Made by a program: the position numbers and the translations under genes
In this document: positions 46,235 to 53,588 of the stretch, one piece after another
Layout: the number at the start of each line of letters is the position of its first letter
Numbering within the stretch: position 1 is the stretch's first letter
Notes under the pieces: model-generated
What the model was told of the DNA's origin: nothing
The model's database searches: none
What the model saw: the letters and a program-made list of their open reading frames with translations, nothing else
Origin: Qipengyuania gaetbuli
GTDB lineage: Bacteria > Pseudomonadota > Alphaproteobacteria > Sphingomonadales > Sphingomonadaceae
Assembly (NCBI RefSeq): GCF_020524765.1
Contig: NZ_JAIVLR010000001.1
Location: 1,426,001 to 1,490,000 of the forward strand
Reading direction: 5' to 3'
DNA length: 64,000 bases

Positions 46235-46666
46235 TCAGCCTTCGAAGGCGGTTTCCAGAGTTATCTCGCAATTCAGCAGGCGCGAGATCGGGCAGTTCGC
46301 CTTGGCGTCTGCAGCCAGCTCCTCGAACTTCGCCTGGTCCATGCCCGGGACCGATCCCCTGGTCGAAAGGGCCGAGCGGGTCACGGTGAAGCCGCCGTCG
46401 AGCTTTTCCAGCGTCACTTTCGCTTCGGTTTCGACCTTGCCGTCGGTGAAGCCGGCTTCGGCCAGCTTGAACGAGAGCGCCATGGTGAAGCAGCTCGCAT
46501 GGGCTGCGGCCACCAGCTCTTCCGGGTTGGTCCCGGCCGCATCCTCGAAGCGCGTGTTGAAGCCGTAGGGCTGGTCCGACAGCGCGCCCGAGCCGGTCGA
46601 GACATGGCCCTTGCCGTCCTTGCCGAGGCCTTCGTAGGTCGCGCTGCCGCTATTGGTCGTCTTCAT
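46235..46666 (-). CDS. OsmC-family peroxiredoxin
   Basis: The 143-residue product is a typical OsmC/Ohr-fold thiol peroxidase that reduces organic peroxides: NTRFEDAAGTNPEELVAAAHASCFTMALSFKLAEAGF with the first catalytic cysteine, and the second cysteine in ANCPISRLLNCEITLET (two candidates). OsmC rather than Ohr is favoured by the length and the NTRFED opening. The start ATG lies in the 3' arm of a 12-pair hairpin whose loop is the Shine-Dalgarno, so expression may be controlled at translation. It is downstream of the sphingolipid gene spt on the same strand, 58 bases apart. Confidence 0.9.
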   Translation of the reverse strand: MKTTNSGSATYEGLGKDGKGHVSTGSGALSDQPYGFNTRFEDAAGTNPEELVAAAHASCFTMALSFKLAEAGFTDGKVETEAKVTLEKLDGGFTVTRSALSTRGSVPGMDQAKFEELAADAKANCPISRLLNCEITLETAFEG

Positions 46667-46692
46667 CGGTGCAATCTCCTTTGCACCGATGA
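46663..46692 (-). promoter_or_regulatory. osmC start-codon hairpin with the Shine-Dalgarno in its loop
   Basis: On the minus strand the message reads TCATCGGTGCAA (46692-46681), loop AGGAGA (46680-46675), TTGCACCGATGA (46674-46663). The two arms form twelve perfect pairs. The Shine-Dalgarno is the loop and the ATG (46666-46664) is in the 3' arm. The core GCAA-AGGAGA-TTGC recurs at 62572-62599. Confidence 0.65.
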
Positions 46693-46724
46693 GACGGATG
46701 GCCGGACCTGCCGTTCCCGCAGGC

Positions 46725-47975
46725 TCAGATGATGCCGACGGCCTTGCCCGATTTCTCGAAGATATCGAGGATCTGTCCGACCTCGTCCTCGCTGTGTTCG
46801 GCACACAGCGAGCAGCGCAGCAGCGTCATGTTGGCAGGCGTTGCCGGCGGACGCGCGAGGTTCACGTAGAGGCCATTCTTGATCAGCGCTTCCCACATGG
46901 CCGCGCCCTGCTGGAGGTCGGGCATGATTACCGCGATGATCGCGCTCTGCGGTTCCTCGGTGCCGAGCTGGAAGCCCAGGTCCTTGAGGCCTTTGTGCAG
47001 TGCCTTGGAATTTTCCCAGAGATGCGCGCGCTTGTTCGACCCGTGCATCAGCTTGCGGATCGAGGTGCAGGCTGTCGCCACCACGCTCGGCGGGAGCGAG
47101 GCGGTGAAGACATAGGGGCGGCACACAAGGCGCATGATCTCGAACTTGGGGTGGTTGGAGACGCAGAAGCCGCCCACCGTGCCCACGCTCTTGGAGAAGG
47201 TGCCGATGATGAAATCGCAATCGTCGATCACGCCGGCCGCTTCGCACACGCCGCGCCCGTGTTCGCCGATGAAGCCCATCGAGTGCGCTTCGTCGACCAG
47301 CACCATGGCACCGTATTTCTTGGCGACCGCGACCATTTCCTTCAGCGGCGCGACATCGCCCAGCATCGAGTAGACGCCTTCGAGGATGACCAGCTTGCCG
47401 GCCCCTTCGGGAATGCGCTTGAGGCGCTTTTCCATCGCTTCGATGTCGTTGTGCTTGAAGGGCACGACTTCGGCATTGCCCATCGCGCAGCCGTCCCAGA
47501 TGCTGGCATGGCTGTCGATGTCGAGGATGATGTAATCGCCCTTGCCCGCGATGGTGCTGATGATCCCGAGATTGGCCTGGTAGCCGGTCGAGAAGACCAT
47601 CGCGTGGTCCATGTCGTAGAAGTCCTTGAGGGCTTCCTCGACGTCCTTGTGACCCTGGTAGGTGCCATTGAGCACGCGGCTGCCGGTGGTGCCCGCACCG
47701 AAATCGGTCAGCGCCTGCTTGCCCGCCTCGACCACGTCGGGGTCGAAGGTCATGCCCATGTAGTTGTAGGTGCCGAGCAGGATCGTCTCGCGCCCGTTGC
47801 AGATCGCGCGGGTCGGCGAGAGGACCTTTTCCATCACCAGGTTGAAGGGATCCTCGACACCGCTGTCGAGCAGGCCCTGGCGCATGGCGATGATGTCGTC
47901 GAACTTGGAGAACAGGTCCTTGCCTTCGCCCTCGCGCTCGATCGGCTGGTCCGGCTGGGAGATGCCCTCGCTCAT
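46725..47975 (-). CDS. spt: serine palmitoyltransferase
   Basis: This PLP enzyme condenses serine with palmitoyl thioester to 3-ketodihydrosphingosine, the first step of sphingolipid synthesis. The 416-residue protein belongs to the alpha-oxoamine synthase family: LLGTYNYMGM, TGSRVLNGTYQGHKDVEE, DSHASIWDG, VDEAHSMGFIGEHGRG and the PLP lysine in IIGTFSKSVGTVGG. It is the soluble bacterial form known from Sphingomonas. It starts on the last base of the stop of its acyl carrier protein gene, a pairing typical for sphingolipid producers. 2-amino-3-ketobutyrate ligase and ALA synthase are related but lack the ACP partner. Confidence 0.92.
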   Translation of the reverse strand: MSEGISQPDQPIEREGEGKDLFSKFDDIIAMRQGLLDSGVEDPFNLVMEKVLSPTRAICNGRETILLGTYNYMGMTFDPDVVEAGKQALTDFGAGTTGSRVLNGTYQGHKDVEEALKDFYDMDHAMVFSTGYQANLGIISTIAGKGDYIILDIDSHASIWDGCAMGNAEVVPFKHNDIEAMEKRLKRIPEGAGKLVILEGVYSMLGDVAPLKEMVAVAKKYGAMVLVDEAHSMGFIGEHGRGVCEAAGVIDDCDFIIGTFSKSVGTVGGFCVSNHPKFEIMRLVCRPYVFTASLPPSVVATACTSIRKLMHGSNKRAHLWENSKALHKGLKDLGFQLGTEEPQSAIIAVIMPDLQQGAAMWEALIKNGLYVNLARPPATPANMTLLRCSLCAEHSEDEVGQILDIFEKSGKAVGII

Positions 47976-48217
47976 CAGTCGGCCTGCATCTTGGTCACGG
48001 CATCGACGAGCTGGCCGTAGGTTTCGATCTCGGCCTGCTGGTTCATCGAGATGATGATGTCGAACTCGTCCTCGATCTCGGCGACGAAATCCATGACCGT
48101 CAGGCTGTCGAATTCCAGGTCGTTCTGGAAGCTCGTGTCTTCGGTGATGGTGACGCCCTTCTTGTTGAAGGGTTCGGCGATCTCGCGAATCTTCGCGTCG
48201 ACTTCCGCTCGGTCCAT
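47975..48217 (-). CDS. acpR: acyl carrier protein of the sphingolipid pathway
   Basis: An 80-residue acyl carrier protein with the phosphopantetheine serine in LEFDSLTVMDFVAEIEDEF (DSL motif). It overlaps spt by one base. In sphingolipid-making bacteria a dedicated ACP supplies palmitoyl chains to serine palmitoyltransferase, and the gene pairing supports that here. It is distinct from the fatty-acid-synthesis AcpP, which is normally beside fabF. Confidence 0.85.
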   Translation of the reverse strand: MDRAEVDAKIREIAEPFNKKGVTITEDTSFQNDLEFDSLTVMDFVAEIEDEFDIIISMNQQAEIETYGQLVDAVTKMQAD

Positions 48218-48325
48218 GAAGGTCCTGTCCTTGTAATGCGTGGCGAGCCGCAGCTGTTGCGGTTCATGACCATTGGCGCGGCAAAGCGGTTTCCGCAGGG
48301 TTTTGTCAAGCGCGGCGGCGCGTTC

Positions 48326-48694
48326 CTATTCGCCGACCAGGCGGCGCACGGCGGCCATGAAGGGGCCGATAGACACCGGCTTGGCGAGGTAATCCTCTGC
48401 CCCGGCACCGCGAATCCGTTCCTCGTCGCCCTTGCCGGCATAGGCAGTCACGGCCAGCACCGGCACTCTCGCCAGTTCGCCGTCGCGCTTGATTTCGGCG
48501 ATCAGGTCGACCCCGCTCACGCCGGGCAGCTGGATGTCCATGATGACGAGGTCGGGCGAGAACTTGCGCGCGGTCGCCAGCACGTTGTTGCCGTCGGCCA
48601 CGGGAACGACTTCGTGCCCGTTTGCCTTGAGCACGTCACAGAACAACTTACGATTGAGATCGTTGTCCTCGACAACGAGGATTCTTCTTGCCAC
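48326..48694 (-). CDS. single-domain response regulator (DivK-like)
   Basis: The 122-residue receiver domain has no output domain. It shows the acidic pocket VVEDND near residue 8, the phosphorylated aspartate 53 in LVIMDIQLPG, the switch threonine in VPVLAVTAYA and the conserved lysine in YLAKPVS. The pattern MARRILVVEDNDLNRKLFCDVL is that of DivK, which helps set cell polarity and the cell cycle in alphaproteobacteria. GTG at 48694 is the start. It is divergent from a DUF3572 gene, a neighbourhood also typical of divK. Confidence 0.85.
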   Translation of the reverse strand: MARRILVVEDNDLNRKLFCDVLKANGHEVVPVADGNNVLATARKFSPDLVIMDIQLPGVSGVDLIAEIKRDGELARVPVLAVTAYAGKGDEERIRGAGAEDYLAKPVSIGPFMAAVRRLVGE

Positions 48695-48763
48695 GGGCCT
48701 GCCGTCTCCTGCGAATGGCGCAAGTACCGGCAGGCGGCATAGGGACAAGCGAAAGGGCTGACA

Positions 48764-49042
48764 ATTCCTGCATCGGACAAAGCTGACGAAACGCGCGCGC
48801 CGGAAGTCCTGGCGCTGGAAGCGCTGGGCTGGGCGCTGGTCGACGAGCGCCGGGCAGAGCGCCTCTTGTCGCTGACCGGCCTGACGCCCGAACGCCTGCG
48901 CCACGGCATCGCCGAACGCGAAGTGCAGGCCGCGGTGCTCGAATTCCTCGCAAATCACGAACCCGACCTTATCTCGGCAGCCGATGCGCTGGGCACGACG
49001 CCCGAAGCGCTGGTCGCTGCCCACAGGAGCCTGTCACAATGA
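48764..49042 (+). CDS. DUF3572 protein with a non-standard start codon
   Basis: The frame from TAG at 48740-48742 to TGA at 49040-49042 codes for a protein with APEVLALEALGWALVDERRAERLLSLTGLTPERLRHGI and LEFLANHEPDLISAADALG, the full core of the small alphaproteobacterial DUF3572 family. The frame has no ATG, GTG or TTG before the conserved core. Candidates are ATT at 48764 (92 residues, GAAAGGG upstream) or CTG at 48758. It overlaps the next gene by 4 bases, which supports real translation. Ordinary start-codon gene finding would miss or truncate it. Function of the family is unknown. Confidence 0.75.
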   Translation: MPASDKADETRAPEVLALEALGWALVDERRAERLLSLTGLTPERLRHGIAEREVQAAVLEFLANHEPDLISAADALGTTPEALVAAHRSLSQ

Positions 49043-49668
49043 GCCGCCCGCTGATCATCACCGATTGCGACGAAGTCCTGCTCTACATGGTGTCGCCGTT
49101 CCGCGACTGGCTGGACGAGACGCAGGGCGTCGACTTCCACATGGGGACGAACGATTTTTCCAAGGCGCTGCGCTGGCAGGAAAACGGCGAATATCTCGCG
49201 CCGGACGAAATCTGGCACATGCTGGGCCGCTTCTTCGATACCGAAATGCACCGCCAGTCGCCCATTCCCGGCGCGATCGAGGGCATCAACACGCTGGGCG
49301 AGAAAGCCGACGTGGTGGTGCTGACCAACCTCGTCGACAAACGCCAGCAGATGCGCACCGAGCAGCTGGCCGACCACGGTCTTGCCGCGCGGGTCTTCAC
49401 CAACCAGGGCCCCAAGGGCCCGGCGCTGCAGCGCATCCTCGAAGAATACAATCCGACCAAGGCGATCTTCATCGACGACCTTGCGCAGCACCACCGCTCC
49501 GCACGCGAGACGATCGGGACGATCACCACGCTACATTTGTGCGGCGAGCCGATGCTTGCCCCGCATATCGACTGCGCCCACACCTCCGGCCATGCCGATG
49601 CCCGCATCGACTGCTGGACCGAGGCGCTGCCCTGGCTGATGGGCGAACTGGAGAGGGAAGAAGCATGA
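49039..49668 (+). CDS. HAD-superfamily hydrolase-like protein
   Basis: The 209-residue product begins MSRPLIITDCDEVLLYMVSPF, with the HAD nucleophile motif DCDEV, and has VVVLTNLVDKRQQ (motif II threonine) and KAIFIDDLAQHHRSA (motif IV acidic pair). It is probably a small-molecule phosphatase, but the second aspartate-plus-two position is aspartate then glutamate, within the normal range. It overlaps the DUF3572 and RidA genes by 4 bases on each side, so the cluster is translated as a chain. Substrate unknown. Confidence 0.75.
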   Translation: MSRPLIITDCDEVLLYMVSPFRDWLDETQGVDFHMGTNDFSKALRWQENGEYLAPDEIWHMLGRFFDTEMHRQSPIPGAIEGINTLGEKADVVVLTNLVDKRQQMRTEQLADHGLAARVFTNQGPKGPALQRILEEYNPTKAIFIDDLAQHHRSARETIGTITTLHLCGEPMLAPHIDCAHTSGHADARIDCWTEALPWLMGELEREEA

Positions 49669-50123
49669 GCATCGAAGCGAAACTGGCCGAACTGGGCCTC
49701 ACCCTGCCGCAGGCCGCGGCACCGGTCGCCAGCTACCAGGCAGTGGTCGTCACCGGGAACATGGCCTTCCTGTCGGGCCAGCTGCCCTTCGTCGACGGCC
49801 AGCTCGTCACCGGCAAGCTGGGCGCGGACGTCTCGCTCGAAACCGGACAGCAGGCCGCGCGAGCCTGCGGGCTGATGATCCTTGCCCAGCTCAAGGCAGC
49901 CGGGCTGCTCGAACGCGTGGAACAGGTGGTTAAGCTGGGCGGCTTCGTTGCCAGTACTCCCGATTTCACCGACCAGCCCAAGGTCGTGAACGGCTGCAGC
50001 GATTTGATGGCCGAGGTGTTCGGGGATGCCGGCAAGCATGCGCGCAGCGCGGTCGGGGTGCCGGTCCTCCCGCTCGATGCCGCGGTCGAGGTCGATGCGA
50101 TTGTCGCCCTTCGCCCTCATTGA
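49665..50123 (+). CDS. RidA-family (YjgF/UK114) protein
   Basis: RidA proteins deaminate reactive enamine/imine intermediates made by PLP enzymes. The 152-residue product is of the longer RidA type and has FLSGQLPFVDGQLVTGKLGADVSLETGQQAARACGLMILAQLK, GFVASTPDFTDQPKVVNGCSDL and RSAVGVPVLPLDAAVEVDAIVAL with the usual C-terminal arginine. It overlaps the upstream HAD gene by 4 bases and the downstream phosphodiesterase gene by 29 bases. Confidence 0.88.
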   Translation: MSIEAKLAELGLTLPQAAAPVASYQAVVVTGNMAFLSGQLPFVDGQLVTGKLGADVSLETGQQAARACGLMILAQLKAAGLLERVEQVVKLGGFVASTPDFTDQPKVVNGCSDLMAEVFGDAGKHARSAVGVPVLPLDAAVEVDAIVALRPH

Positions 50124-50868
50124 CCGGCTGGTCGTTCCGGCACCCGACCCCGCGCGGGTCGGGTGGCTGCGGACATGGACCTATGCCCACCGCGGCCTTC
50201 ACGGGCCGGGCCGGATAGAAAACGGGCCGAGCGCCTTTCGCGCCGCGGTGGAAGCGGGCCTCGGGCTCGAATGCGATATTCAGCGCAGTGCCGACGACTG
50301 GCCGATGGTCTTCCATGACTGGGATTTCGCCCGGCTGGTCGGGCGACCGGAGAAGACGGAAGCGCTGACCCGCGAAGAATGGCGCGAGCTCGCCTATCTC
50401 GAAAGCGAGGACCGGCCGATGGACCTGCCCGAGCTGCTGGCGATGGTCGCAGGCCGGGTGCCGCTGCTGATCGAGATCAAGTCGCGTCGCGGCTACGATG
50501 TCGAGCTCACCTGCCGCCGCGTGGCCGATGCGCTGGAAGGCTATGCCGGCCTCCACGGTGTGATGAGCTTCGATCCGCGCGTCTCGCGCTGGTTCGCGAG
50601 GCATAATCCGCAAACGGTGCGCGGCCTCGTCATGCGCGAGGACGAGCGCGGCTACACGCAGTCGGCCGCCAGCCGCCATCTCGCCCTGTGGGCGGCACGC
50701 CCCGAATTCATCGCCTACCATGTCGCGGCCTTGCCGAACCCGATGGTCGCGGAACTGAAGGTGCGCGGGATGCCGGTCCTCACCTGGACCGTGAACTCGC
50801 CCGAAAGCCGCGCGGTCGGCGAAGAACATGCCGATGCCCTGATCGCGGAAGGAGCGGGGCTGGCGTGA
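50095..50868 (+). CDS. glycerophosphodiester phosphodiesterase
   Basis: The 257-residue protein has the GDPD motifs in order: YAHRGLHG, ENGPSAFRAAVEAGLGLECDIQRSADDWPMVFHDWDFARL and LIEIKSR, i.e. the catalytic histidines and metal glutamates. It cleaves glycerophosphodiesters to glycerol 3-phosphate and alcohol in the cytoplasm (no signal peptide). ATG 50095 has GAGG just upstream and overlaps the RidA gene by 29 bases. The stop overlaps the next gene by 4 bases. Confidence 0.9.
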   Translation: MRLSPFALIDRLVVPAPDPARVGWLRTWTYAHRGLHGPGRIENGPSAFRAAVEAGLGLECDIQRSADDWPMVFHDWDFARLVGRPEKTEALTREEWRELAYLESEDRPMDLPELLAMVAGRVPLLIEIKSRRGYDVELTCRRVADALEGYAGLHGVMSFDPRVSRWFARHNPQTVRGLVMREDERGYTQSAASRHLALWAARPEFIAYHVAALPNPMVAELKVRGMPVLTWTVNSPESRAVGEEHADALIAEGAGLA

Positions 50869-52001
50869 GCGAGGGCGACCTGGCGGCAAGGGTGGCCGGA
50901 TCGGTCGGCGCGATCGACCGCGATGCCTGGAATGCGCTTGCCGGGGACAATCCCTTCGTCTCGCACGAATTCCTCACCGCGCTGGAGGATTCGGGCAGTG
51001 TCGGACCCGGCACAGGCTGGCAGAGCGCGCCGCTGGTCATTTCTTCGGCAGGCGGTCCGCCGCTTGCTGCCATGCCTGCCTACCTCAAGAGCCACAGCCA
51101 GGGCGAATATGTCTTCGATCATGCTTGGGGCGATGCCTACGAACGGGCAGGGGGGCAGTATTACCCCAAGCTCCAGATCGCCGCGCCTTTCACGCCGGCC
51201 ACGGGCCCGCGCCTGCTGCTGTCGGACGAGAGCCTTGCCGCGCCCCTCCTGAAGGCGGCCGAGCAATTGTGCCTGCAGAACGGCTTTTCGAGCGCGCATG
51301 CGACCTTCATCGAACCGGCGCAGGTCGCCCTGTTTGAAAAGGCCGGCTGGCTGATCCGCAAGGACCTCCAGTTCCACTGGCACAATCGCGGGTTTGCAGG
51401 TTTCGACGATTTCCTCGCCACGCTCACTTCGCGCAAGCGCAAGGACCTGCGCAAGGAGCGGTGCACGGCGCAGGCAGGGCTGGAGATCGTGAAGCTGCGG
51501 GGCGGGGAGATCCGGCCCGAACACTGGGACGCCTTCTGGGTCTTCTACCAGGACACCGGCGCGCGCAAATGGGGTCGGCCCTATTTGACGCGCGAGGCCT
51601 TCGACCTCTTCCACGAGCGGATGGGCGAGAAACTGCTTCTCATCCTTGCGCTGGAAGACGGGCTGCCGATTGCCGGCGCGCTCAATTTCATCGGGGGAGA
51701 TGCGCTCTACGGGCGCTACTGGGGCTGCACGAAGGACGTGCGCTTTCTGCATTTCGAGCTGTGCTATTACCAGGCCATCGATGTCGCCATCGAACTCGGC
51801 CTCGACCGGGTCGAAGCCGGCGCGCAGGGCGGGCACAAGCTGGCCCGCGGATATGAACCTGTCGAAACGGTCTCGGCGCACTGGATCGCCGATCCGGGTT
51901 TTCGCGAGGCGGTGGCCGATTTCCTGACACGCGAACGCGCCGGAGTGGCGGCCGATCGTAACTACCTCGCGCGCCGCACCCCGTTCAGGCGCGGCGGGTA
52001 G
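50865..52001 (+). CDS. FemAB-like/GNAT acyltransferase (COG3146 type)
   Basis: The 378-residue product has the sequence pattern of the COG3146 (PF04339) family of predicted N-acyltransferases: NPFVSHEFLTALEDSGSVGPGTGWQ, YPKLQIAAPFTPATGPRLL, LQFHWHNRGFAGFDDFLATLTSRKRKDLRKER and GRYWGCTKDVRFLHFELCYYQAIDVAIELGLDRVEAGAQGGHKLARGYEPV. The family was named for a likeness to FemAB peptidoglycan enzymes; real substrates are not known. Start is GTG 50865 with GGAAGGAG nearby. It ends the run of overlapping genes that begins at DUF3572. Confidence 0.85.
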   Translation: MSEGDLAARVAGSVGAIDRDAWNALAGDNPFVSHEFLTALEDSGSVGPGTGWQSAPLVISSAGGPPLAAMPAYLKSHSQGEYVFDHAWGDAYERAGGQYYPKLQIAAPFTPATGPRLLLSDESLAAPLLKAAEQLCLQNGFSSAHATFIEPAQVALFEKAGWLIRKDLQFHWHNRGFAGFDDFLATLTSRKRKDLRKERCTAQAGLEIVKLRGGEIRPEHWDAFWVFYQDTGARKWGRPYLTREAFDLFHERMGEKLLLILALEDGLPIAGALNFIGGDALYGRYWGCTKDVRFLHFELCYYQAIDVAIELGLDRVEAGAQGGHKLARGYEPVETVSAHWIADPGFREAVADFLTRERAGVAADRNYLARRTPFRRGG

Positions 52002-52004
52002 GAA

Positions 52005-52337
52005 TCAGGCGACGCGGCGTTCGCCTTCGCACAGCCACTGGCGTGCACGGCGCTGAGCTTCGGAAATTTCGCGGGCGGTCATTTCGTCCGAAATGTCGGC
52101 ACGGCACCAGGCAGCTTCCTCGTGACCCTTGGATGCGGCGATGTTGAACCACTTGTGCGCCTCGATCATGTCGCAGGCCACGCCGTGGCTGCCGGTCGAG
52201 AAAGCAACGCCCAGGTCGTAGAGCGCGTCGATGCTGCCCTTGGCAAACGCACCCAGATATTCAGCGATGGTCGCTTCGCCTTCACCGGTCTGGTCGATGC
52301 GGCCGGCGCCCCCTTCGATGCTCGTCAGTACGGTCAT
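52005..52337 (-). CDS. small Sel1-like repeat protein
   Basis: The 110-residue protein contains LYDLGVAFSTGSHGVACDMIEAHKWFNIAASKGHEEAA, one clear Sel1-like (tetratricopeptide-type) repeat with the usual glycine and histidine-lysine-tryptophan-phenylalanine pattern. It has no signal peptide and probably mediates protein contacts in the cytoplasm. GGGGGAAG lies upstream of the ATG. It converges with the FemAB-like gene and is divergent from dksA. Confidence 0.75.
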   Translation of the reverse strand: MTVLTSIEGGAGRIDQTGEGEATIAEYLGAFAKGSIDALYDLGVAFSTGSHGVACDMIEAHKWFNIAASKGHEEAAWCRADISDEMTAREISEAQRRARQWLCEGERRVA

Positions 52338-52607
52338 TTCGAACTTCCCCCATTGGCCCGGCCCCCCGCCGGGTGAGGACAGTCCTCGCCTGTTATGGTC
52401 AATAAAAGGTTAACGCGGTTTTCGTTACCTCGCCGGGGATGCGGTCCATTTGTCACAGGTCGGTGAAAGGATTGGGATTGCGCCTTGTGCCGGAAAGTCG
52501 TGCGACCTATAGGCCGCGCCATCGAACAGGCGGCGAGGTACCGGAAAGATCCGGACCAGCAGGGCGACGCGGCATCCGTTCCGATGGGTAGAAGGATTAC
52601 GAGGTCA

Positions 52608-53066
52608 ATGGCCACTTCGGCTTCGAGTGTTTCCGACAAGCTCGCCAAGGCAAAGGCGGCTGTCGCTCCGGACTATGTTCCGTCCGACGACGAAGAATAC
52701 ATGAGCGACCAGCAGCTCGATTACTTCCGCATGCTCCTGCTCGACTGGAAGAAATCGATCCACGACGCGGCCGGGCTCACTCTCCAGCATTTGCAGGACG
52801 GCCCGATCCGCGAGCCCGACCTCAACGACCGCGCATCGTCGGAAACCGATTGGGGCATCGAACTGCGCACCCGCGACCGCCAGCGCAAGCTCATCGCCAA
52901 GATCGACGCTGCGCTGCGCCGCATCGACCAGGGCGAATACGGCTATTGCGAGGTCACCGGCGATCCGATCGGCCTGCGCCGTCTCATCGCCCGACCGGTC
53001 GCCACCATGACGGTCGAGGCGCAGACCGCGCATGAACGCAAGGAAAAGATCTCGCGCGACGATTGA
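52608..53066 (+). CDS. dksA: RNA polymerase-binding transcription factor DksA
   Basis: DksA enters the secondary channel of RNA polymerase and adjusts transcription with ppGpp. The 152-residue protein has the coiled-coil with DWGIELRTRDRQRKLIAKIDAALRRID and the C-terminal globular part YGYCEVTGDPIGLRRLIARPVATM. The family usually has four zinc cysteines, but only one remains here, as is common in alphaproteobacteria, so zinc binding is unlikely in the classical form. GAGG lies just before the ATG. A 12-base palindrome TTTCCTAGGAAA (53068-53079) follows the stop. Confidence 0.92.
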   Translation: MATSASSVSDKLAKAKAAVAPDYVPSDDEEYMSDQQLDYFRMLLLDWKKSIHDAAGLTLQHLQDGPIREPDLNDRASSETDWGIELRTRDRQRKLIAKIDAALRRIDQGEYGYCEVTGDPIGLRRLIARPVATMTVEAQTAHERKEKISRDD

Positions 53067-53183
53067 TTTTCCTAGGAAATCTTGCTGCGCGGGTAACCAT
53101 TTCTTCATCGGTAAATCGCTAGTTTCGGCGGCAGCGCACCCGGTTTTCGGGTCGGCGCGCGAAGCTGCTCGGAGCCCACTCCC

Positions 53184-53549
53184 TTGTCGATGATAGACAC
53201 GCGAAACCTGAACCGTGACAGTCTCTTCCTGACTGCAACCCTGCACGCCGGTGCGGCTGGTGAGGCGGTCAGGGTCAAGGTGCGCAATTTGTCGGACGGC
53301 GGCATGATGGCAGAAGGGCTGCTGGCCCTCTCCCGCGGGGATCGGGTCACGGTCGAACTGCGCAATACCAAGCCGGTTCGCGGCGTTGTCGCGTGGACGC
53401 AGGGCAACCGCTTCGGCATCGCCTTCGAGGAAGAGATCGACGCCAAGGCCGCCCGTGCGGTGATGGCCGTCTCGGAAAGTGTCGCGCCGCGCCACACCAG
53501 GCCGATCGGCTTCTACCAGCGCGACCCTTCGCAGCTGCGCAAGCTCTGA
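53184..53549 (+). CDS. PilZ-domain protein
   Basis: The short protein has a PilZ-like c-di-GMP-binding fold: NLNRDSLFLTATLHAG, VKVRNLSDGGMMAEG (the D/NxSxxG motif) and GDRVTVELRNTKPVRGVVAWTQGNRFGIAFEEEID. The RxxxR motif before the first strand is not well preserved, so nucleotide binding is uncertain. TTG 53184 (121 aa) has GGAG nine bases upstream; ATG 53190 (119 aa) is the alternative. It probably modulates motility or surface functions. Confidence 0.8.
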   Translation: MSMIDTRNLNRDSLFLTATLHAGAAGEAVRVKVRNLSDGGMMAEGLLALSRGDRVTVELRNTKPVRGVVAWTQGNRFGIAFEEEIDAKAARAVMAVSESVAPRHTRPIGFYQRDPSQLRKL

Positions 53550-53568
53550 TTGCCTTGCACGACGGCGG

Positions 53569-53588
53569 TGCGCTGCTAACCCAGCGCA
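53569..53588 (+). promoter_or_regulatory. perfect hairpin abutting the start of the solute-binding lipoprotein gene
   Basis: TGCGCTG (53569-53575), loop CTAACC, CAGCGCA (53582-53588) is a perfect seven-pair stem. The next base is the A of the ATG at 53589. No Shine-Dalgarno is visible between the stem and the start codon. Confidence 0.45.

Noticed and set aside
46663..46692. The osmC hairpin as a terminator of the spt gene
   Set aside because: There is no T run after either strand of the repeat and it overlaps the osmC start codon; a terminator there would lie inside the coding region.
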